This document shows positions 58,582 to 64,000 of a stretch of DNA of 64,000 bases, piece by piece (the stretch's first letter is position 1; the number at the start of each line of letters is the position of its first letter). Origin of the DNA: Megachile rotundata (taxonomy: Eukaryota; Arthropoda; Insecta; Hymenoptera; Megachilidae); assembly GCF_050947335.1 (NCBI RefSeq), contig NW_027474214.1, positions 1 to 64,000 on the forward strand. Direction: 5' to 3'. Made by a program: the position numbers and the translations under genes. The notes below the pieces were generated by a model, which saw only the letters and a program-made list of their open reading frames with translations, made no database searches and was not told the origin of the DNA.

Positions 58582-60030
58582 GTGAGTGTAATAAGTTTAG
58601 TAAATGTCGTTCTATCGATCATATAAGCATAATATAGCTAATAATATGAGTTACATTGATAATAATAAGAGTAATGAGTATAGTAATTGTCGTTCTATCG
58701 ATCATATCTGCATAATATGACTAATAATATGAGTTAGATTGATAATAATAACAGTAATGTGTATAGTAATTGTCGTCCTATCGATCATATAAGCATAATA
58801 TGGCTAATAATATGAGTTAGATTGATAATAATAAGAGTAATATGTATAGTAATTATCGTTCTATCGATCATATAAGCATAATATGCCTAATAATATGAGT
58901 TAGATTGATAATAATAACAGCAATGAGTATAGTAATTGTCGTCCTATCGATCATATAAGCATAATATGGCTAATAATATGAGTTAGATTGATAATAATAA
59001 GAGCAATATGTATAGTAACTGTCGTTCTATCGATCATATAAGCATAATATGGCTAATAATATGAGTTAGATTGATAATAGTGAGTGTAATAAGTATAGTA
59101 ATTGTCGTTCTATCGATCATATAAGCAGAATATGGCTAATAATATGAGTTAGATTGATAATAGTAAGAGTAATGCGTATAGTAATTGTCGTACTATCGAT
59201 CATATAAGCATAATATGGCTAATAATATGAGTTAGATTGATAATAATAAGAGTAATGAGTATAGTAATTGTCGTTCTATCGATCATATAAGCATAATATG
59301 GCTAATAATATGAGTTAGATTGATAATAATAACAGTAATGAGTATAGTAATTGTCGTTCTATCGATCATATAAGTATAATATGGCTAATAATATGAGTTA
59401 GATTGATAATAGTGAGTGTAATAAGTATAGTAATTGTCGTTCTATCGATCATATAAGCAGAATATGGCTAATAATATGAGTTAGATTGATAATAGTAAGA
59501 GTAATGAGTATAGTAATTGTCGTACTATCGATCATATAAGCATAATGTGGCTAATAATATGAGTTAGATTGATAATAATAAGAGTAATAAGTATAGTAAT
59601 TGTCGTTCTATCGGTCATATAACCATAATATGGCTAATAATATGAGTTAGATTGATAATAATAAGAGTAATGAGTATAGTAATTGTCGTTCTATCGATCA
59701 TACCTGCATAATATGGTTAATAATATGAGTTAGATTGGTAATAGTCAGTGTAATAAGTATAGTAATTGTCGTACTATCGATCATATAAGCATAATGTGGC
59801 TAATAATATGAGTTAGATTGATAATAATAAGAGTAGTGAGTATAGTAATTGTCGTTCTATCGATCATATCTGCATAATATGGTTAATAATATGAGTTAGA
59901 TTGATAATAGTGAGTGTAATAAGTTTAGTAAATGTCGTTCTATCGATCATATAAGCATAATATAGCTAATAATATGAGTTAGATTGATAATAATAAGAGT
60001 AATGAGTATAGTAATTGTCGTTCTATCGAT

Positions 60031-60047
60031 CATATAAGCATAATATG
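60031..60047. other. Short dyad CATAT / ATATG in the monomer core
   Basis: Inverted repeat of two 5-base arms around a 7-base centre, at monomer positions 35-51. It recurs in most monomers. The variant carrying CATATCTGCATAATATG keeps both arms, as does the CATATGAGCAT variant. Variants with GATCCTATAAG or GATCACATAAG change the left arm. The arms are short and A/T-rich, so a stable hairpin in naked DNA is not expected. Any role is inference. Confidence 0.6.
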
Positions 60048-60048
60048 G

Positions 60049-60065
60049 CTAATAATATGAGTTAG
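60049..60065. other. Second short dyad CTAA / TTAG
   Basis: Four-base arms separated by nine bases (TAATATGAG), at monomer positions 53-69. This is the least variable part of the monomer by eye, although GGTTAATAATATG variants break the left arm, TTACATTG and AGTGAGATTG variants break the right arm, and ATATTAGTTAG alters the centre. It could be protein-bound DNA or simply chance in A/T-rich sequence. Confidence 0.4.
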
Positions 60066-60909
60066 ATTGATAATAATAAGAGTAATGAGTATAGTAATTG
60101 TCGTTCTATCGATCATATAAGCATAATATGGCTAATAATATGAGTTAGATAGATAATAATAAGAGTAATGTGTATAGTTATTGTCGTTCCATCGATCATA
60201 TCTGCATAATATGGTTAATCATATGAGTTAGATTGGTAATAGTGAGTGTAATAAGTATAGTAATTGTCGTTCTATCGGTCATATGACCATAATATGGCTA
60301 ATAATATGAGTTAGATTGATAATAATAAGAGTAATAAGTATAGTAATTGTCGTTCTATCGATCATATAAGCATAATATGGCTAATAATATGAGTTAGATT
60401 GATAATAGTGAGTGTAATAAGTATAGTAATTGTCGTTCTATCGATCATATAAGCAGAATATGGCTAATAATATGAGTTAGATTGATAATAGTAAGAGTAA
60501 TGAGTATAGTAATTGTCGTACTATCGATCATATAAGCATAATGTGGCTAATAATATGAGTTAGATTGATAATAATAAGAGTAATAAGTATAGTAATTGTC
60601 GTTCTATCGGTCATATAACCATAATATGGCTAATAATATGAGTTAGATTGATAATAATAAGAGTAATGAGTATAGTAATTGTCGTTCTATCGATCATACC
60701 TGCATAATATGGTTAATAATATGAGTTAGATTGGTAATAGTCAGTGTAATAAGTATAGTAATTGTCGTACTATCGATCATATAAGCATAATGTGGCTAAT
60801 AATATGAGTTAGATTGATAATAATAAGAGTAGTGAGTATAGTAATTGTCGTTCTATCGATCATATCTGCATAATATGGTTAATAATATGAGTTAGATTGA
60901 TAATAGTGA

Positions 60910-60992
60910 GTGTAATAAGTTTAGTAAATGTCGTTCTATCGATCATATAAGCATAATATAGCTAATAATATGAGTTAGATTGATAATAATAA
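60910..60992 (+). repeat. Monomer subtype: GTG start with AAGTTTAGTAAATG
   Basis: Example of a subtype that begins GTGTAATAAG, then has TTTAGTAAATGTCG where the consensus has TATAGTAATTGTCG. It nearly always follows a monomer with CATATCTGCATAATATGGTT and is often itself marked by ATATAGCTAAT. The fixed order of subtypes over hundreds of copies is the basis of the higher-order structure. A related form with AAGTTTAGTAATTG is linked to TATCGATAATATAAG and TGAGTGAGATTG, mainly right of 34 kb. Confidence 0.85.
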
Positions 60993-62320
60993 GAGTAATG
61001 AGTATAGTAATTGTCGTTCTATCGATCATATAAGCATAATATGGCTAATAATATGAGTTAGATTGATAATAATAAGAGTAATGAGTATAGTAATTGTCGT
61101 TCTATCGATCATATAAGCATAATATGGCTAATAATATGAGTTAGATAGATAATAATAAGAGTAATGTGTATAGTTATTGTCGTTCCATCGATCATATCTG
61201 CATAATATGGTTAATCATATGAGTTAGATTGGTAATAGTGAGTGTAATAAGTATAGTAATTGTCGTTCTATCGGTCATATGACCATAATATGGCTAATAA
61301 TATGAGTTAGATTGATAATAATAAGAGTAATAAGTATAGTAATTGTCGTTCTATCGATCATATAAGCATAATATGGCTAATAATATGAGTTAGATTGATA
61401 ATAGTGAGTGTAATAAGTATAGTAATTGTCGTTCTATCGATCATATAAGCAGAATATGGCTAATAATATGAGTTAGATTGATAATAATAAGAGTAATGAG
61501 TATAGTAATTGTCGTTCTATCGATCATATAAGCATAATATGGCTAATAATATGAATTAGATTGATAATAATAAGAGTAATGAGTATAGTAATTGTCGTTC
61601 TATCGATCATATAAGCAGAATATGGCTAATAATATGAGTTAGATTGATAATAGTAAGAGTAATGAGTATAGTAATTGTCGTACTATCGATCATATAAGCA
61701 TAATGTGGCTAATAATATGAGTTAGATTGATAATAATAAGAGTAATGAGTATAGTAATTGTCGTTCTATCGATCATATAAGCATAATATGGCTAATAATA
61801 TGAGTTAGATTGATAATAATAAGAGTAAAGAGTATAGTAATTGTCGTTCTATCGATCATATCTGCATAATATGGTTAATAATATGAGTTAGATTCATAAT
61901 AATAACAGTAATGAGTATAGTAATTGTCGTCCTATCGTTCATATAAGCATATTATGGCTAATAATATGAGTTAGATTGATAATAATAAGAGTAATGAGTA
62001 TAGTAATTGTCGTTCTATCGATCATATCTGCATAATATGGTTAATAATATGAGTTAGATTGATAATAGTGAGTGTAATTAGTTTAGTAAATGTCGTTCTA
62101 TCGATCATATAAGCATAATATAGCTAATAATATGAGTTACATTGATAATAATAAGAGTAATGAGTATAGTAATTGTCGTTCTATCGATCATATCTGCATA
62201 ATATGACTAATAATATGAGGTGGATTGATAATAATAACAGTAATGTGTATAGTAATTGTCGTCCTATCGATCATATAAGCATAATATGGCTAATAATATG
62301 AGTTAGATTGATAATAATAA

Positions 62321-62403
62321 GAGTAATATGTATAGTAATTATCGTTCTATCGATCATGTAAGCATAATATGCCTAATAATATGAGTTAGATTGATAATAA
62401 TAA
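62321..62403 (+). repeat. Monomer subtype: AATATG with TTATCG and TATGCCTAAT
   Basis: Example of a subtype that begins GAGTAATATG, has AATTATCGTTCT in place of AATTGTCGTTCT, and ends its core with ATATGCCTAAT in place of ATATGGCTAAT. It is typically flanked on both sides by CAG/GTCGTCCT monomers, and a further GAGTAATATG monomer with GTAACTGTCG follows. This ordered run of four recurs many times. This copy also has CATGTAAGC at 62,357-62,365, a single-base change from CATATAAGC. Confidence 0.8.
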
Positions 62404-63029
62404 CAGTAATGAGTATAGTAATTGTCGTCCTATCGATCATATAAGCATAATATGGCTAATAATATGAGTTAGATTGATAATAATAAGAGTAATATGTATA
62501 GTAACTGTCGTTCTATCGATCATATAAGCATAATATGGCTAATAATATGAGTTAGATTGACAATAGTGAGTGTAATAAGTATAGTAATTGTCGTTCTATC
62601 GATCATATAAGCAGAATATGGCTAATAATATGAGTTATATTGATAATAGTAAGAGTAATGAGTATAGTAATTGTCGTACTATCGATCATATAAGCATAAT
62701 GTGGCTAATAATATGAGTTAGATTGATAATAGTGAGTGTAATAAGTATAGTAATTGTCGTTCTATCGATCATATAAGCAGAATATGGCTAATAATATGAG
62801 TTAGATTGATAATAGTGAGTGTAATAAGTATAGTAATTGTCGTACTATCGATCATATAAGCATAATGTGGCTAATAATATGAGTTAGATTGATAATAATA
62901 AGAGTAGTGAGTATAGTAATTGTCGTTCTATCTATCATATCTGCATAATATGGTTAATAATATGAGTTAGATTGATAATAGTGAGTGTAATAAGTATAGT
63001 AATTGTCGCTCTATCGATCATATAAGCAT

Positions 63030-63049
63030 AATATGGAAATAATATGAGT
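63030..63049 (+). repeat. One-base-deleted monomer, GGAAATAATATG class (site 7)
   Basis: Seventh copy, in a shortened 15-monomer unit at 62.6-63.4 kb, with TCTATAGATCATATC and TTGTTGTTCTATCGG as private changes nearby. Confidence 0.95.
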
Positions 63050-63315
63050 TAGATAGATAATAATAAGAGTAATGTGTATAGTTATTGTCGTTCTATAGAT
63101 CATATCTGCATAATATGGTTAATCATATGAGTTAGATTGGTAATAGTGAGTGTAATAAGTATAGTAATTGTTGTTCTATCGGTCATATGACCATAATATG
63201 GCTAATAATATGAGTTAGATTGATAATAATAAGTGTAATAAGTATAGTAATTGTCGTTCTATCGATCATATAAGCATAATATGGCTAATAATATGAGTTA
63301 GATTGATAATAGTGA

Positions 63316-63398
63316 GTGTAATAAGTATAGTAATTGTCGTTCTATCGATCATATAAGCAGAATATGGCTAATAATATGAGTTAGATTGATAATAGTAA
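63316..63398 (+). repeat. Monomer subtype: GTG start with GCAGAATATGG
   Basis: Example of a subtype that begins GTGTAATAAG (preceded by AATAGTGA instead of AATAATAA) and has GCAGAATATGG in place of GCATAATATGG. The two markers usually travel together, which shows that they are inherited as a unit. The subtype is common from about 3 kb to the right end, usually followed by a monomer with TAATAGTAAGAG and then GTCGTACTATCG. Confidence 0.85.
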
Positions 63399-63647
63399 GA
63401 GTAATGAGTATAGTAATTGTCGTTCTATCGATCATATCGGCATAATATGGTTAATAATATGAGTTACATTGATAATAGTGAGTGTAATAAGTTTAGTAAA
63501 TGTCGTTCTATCGATCATATAAGCATAATATAGCTAATAATATGAGTTACATTGATAATAATAAGAGTAATAAGTATAGTAATTGTCGTTCTATCGATCA
63601 TATAAGCATAATATGGCTAATAATATGAGTTAGATTGATAATAATAA

Positions 63648-63730
63648 CAGTAATGAGTATAGTAATTGTCGTCCTATCGATCATATAAGCATAATATGGC
63701 TAATAATATGAGTTAGATTGATAATAATAA
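63648..63730 (+). repeat. Monomer subtype: CAG start with GTCGTCCT
   Basis: Example of a subtype that begins CAGTAATGAG (or CAGTAATGTG) after AATAATAA and carries GTCGTCCTATCG in place of GTCGTTCTATCG. The C at position 1 and the CC at 26-27 are linked in almost every copy across the window. An exception at about 42,410-42,440 (CAG start but GTCGTTCT) marks a block junction. Confidence 0.85.
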
Positions 63731-64000
63731 GAGTAATGAGTATAGTAATTGTCGTTCTATCGATCATATCTGCATAATATGGTTAATAATATGAGTTAGA
63801 TTGATAATAGTGAGTGTAATAAGTTTAGTAATTGTCGTTCTATCGATCATATAAGCAGAATATGGCTAATAATATGAGTTAGATTGATAATAGTAAGAGT
63901 AATGCGTATAGTAATTGTCGTACTATCGATCATATAAGCATAATATGGCTAATAATATGAGTTAGATTGATAATAATAAGAGTAATGAGTATAGTAATTG

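Larger units (their letters stand above)
59997..60079 (+). repeat. Reference (consensus-like) monomer
   Basis: A monomer that fits the majority sequence at nearly every position, used here as a coordinate standard. Positions 1-10 read GAGTAATGAG (positions 8-10 are the most variable). Positions 19-28 read TTGTCGTTCT. Positions 29-36 read ATCGATCA, holding a ClaI site (ATCGAT) and a GATC. Positions 35-51 hold a short dyad, 51-69 the stretch GGCTAATAATATGAGTTAG, and 70-83 a TAA-rich tail. Two CpG dinucleotides lie at about 23 and 31. The next monomer, from 60,080, is the same except for TTAGATAG in place of TTAGATTG near its end. Confidence 0.95.
59376..61485 (+). repeat. 12-monomer (996 bp) tandem duplication
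   Basis: 59,376-60,489 matches 60,372-61,485 at an offset of 996 bp. Markers present in each unit are CATACCTGCATAATATGG (59,699 and 60,695), CGTTCCATCGATC (60,184 and 61,180), AATAGTCAGTG and CATATGACCATAATATGG. No difference was noticed. The left edge is the private TAAGTATAATATGG near 59,372. The right edge is at 60,490/61,486, AATAGTAAG against AATAATAAG. Confidence 0.85.
1..64000 (+). repeat. 83 bp AT-rich satellite array filling the window
   Basis: Head-to-tail tandem array of an 83 bp monomer, about 771 copies, all in the same orientation. The step is directly visible: the monomer start at 81 recurs at 164 and 247 and, after 770 steps and 11 single-base losses, at 63,980. The consensus has 20 G/C of 83 bases with strong strand asymmetry (14 G against 6 C). 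Neighbouring monomers usually differ at a few positions, while blocks several kb apart can look identical, which is the signature of higher-order amplification. Stops occur in every frame of both strands in every two or three monomers, and 83 is not a multiple of 3, so no long reading frame can exist. Neither array edge is in the window. The family is not recognised. A nuclear centromeric or heterochromatic satellite is the most likely identity (inference). Confidence 0.99.

Noticed and set aside
60021..60030. Promoter-like TATA motifs (TATAAG, TATAGT) in each monomer.
   Set aside because: They are A/T-rich words repeated with the monomer. No associated gene, start signal or terminator is present.
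59997..60079. A shorter ancestral sub-repeat within the monomer, from the likeness of GATAATAATAAGAG to GAGTAATAAGTATAG.
   Set aside because: The likeness is limited to TAA-rich stretches and does not extend to the GTCGTTCTATCGATC half, so chance in A/T-rich sequence explains it.
1..64000. CRISPR array, because of regular repeats.
   Set aside because: There are no unique spacers between repeats. The whole 83 bp unit repeats and the differences are shared substitutions, which is a satellite.
1..64000. CENP-B box as known from alpha satellite.
   Set aside because: The required CGGG (or CCCG on the other strand) was not found in the monomer or in any variant seen.
1..64000. Telomeric or subtelomeric simple repeats (TTAGGG, TTAGG, TTTAGGG).
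   Set aside because: No run of any of these motifs is present. TTAG occurs only once per monomer, inside GAGTTAGATTG.
1..64000. A transposon or insertion sequence hidden in the array.
   Set aside because: The 83-base register is unbroken except for 11 one-base losses, which leaves no room for an inserted element or target-site duplication.
1..64000. Bacterial or organelle origin of the window.
   Set aside because: A bare 64 kb satellite with nested higher-order structure would be exceptional in bacteria and in organelle genomes. No gene or RNA of either kind is seen. A nuclear origin is more likely but cannot be proved here.

Overview
The whole 64 kb window is one uninterrupted satellite DNA array. 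It is a head-to-tail tandem repeat with an 83 bp monomer, about 771 copies, running off both ends of the window. I see no gene, RNA gene, mobile element, CRISPR array or unique spacer on either strand. The consensus monomer is about 24% G+C (34 A, 29 T, 14 G, 6 C on the + strand). Such a long gene-free satellite points to a eukaryotic nuclear chromosome, most likely centromeric, pericentromeric or other heterochromatin in a long-read assembly. I do not recognise the satellite family, and the species cannot be read from this sequence.

The register is very exact. Counting the 83-base step from position 81 to position 63,980 gives 770 steps with a net loss of 11 bases. All 11 trace to visible one-base deletions between 32,088 and 63,040. 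The first 32 kb (about 385 monomers) shows no net length change.

Monomers belong to recognisable subtypes defined by linked substitutions. Blocks of subtypes recur at exact multiples of 83 bp, so the array is a mosaic of nested and overlapping segmental duplications. Left part (1 to about 25 kb): a 3.2 kb block is present at 1, 11,870 and 20,585, with a shorter copy at 9,048. A 7.1 kb block at 4,416 is repeated at 15,953. Middle (about 27 to 49 kb): a 40-monomer (3,320 bp) tandem duplication at 34,109/37,429, a 15-monomer (1,244 bp) higher-order unit, and two blocks about 12.2 kb apart. Right part (about 49 to 64 kb): a 3.2 kb copy of the 44.7 to 48.0 kb block, an 18-monomer step, a 12-monomer tandem duplication, and three copies of a block marked by a rare PstI site.

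The array is therefore best read as the product of repeated unequal exchange or conversion, always in register with the monomer. Any function would be structural (chromatin, centromere or heterochromatin). Two monomers measure 166 bp, close to the length of a chromatosome, and each monomer carries short dyads and a conserved ATCGAT/GATC core. These are suggestive only. I found no evidence of an undescribed gene system. Block boundaries come from eye comparison at marker variants; where a block is called matching, I spot-checked it and did not align every base.
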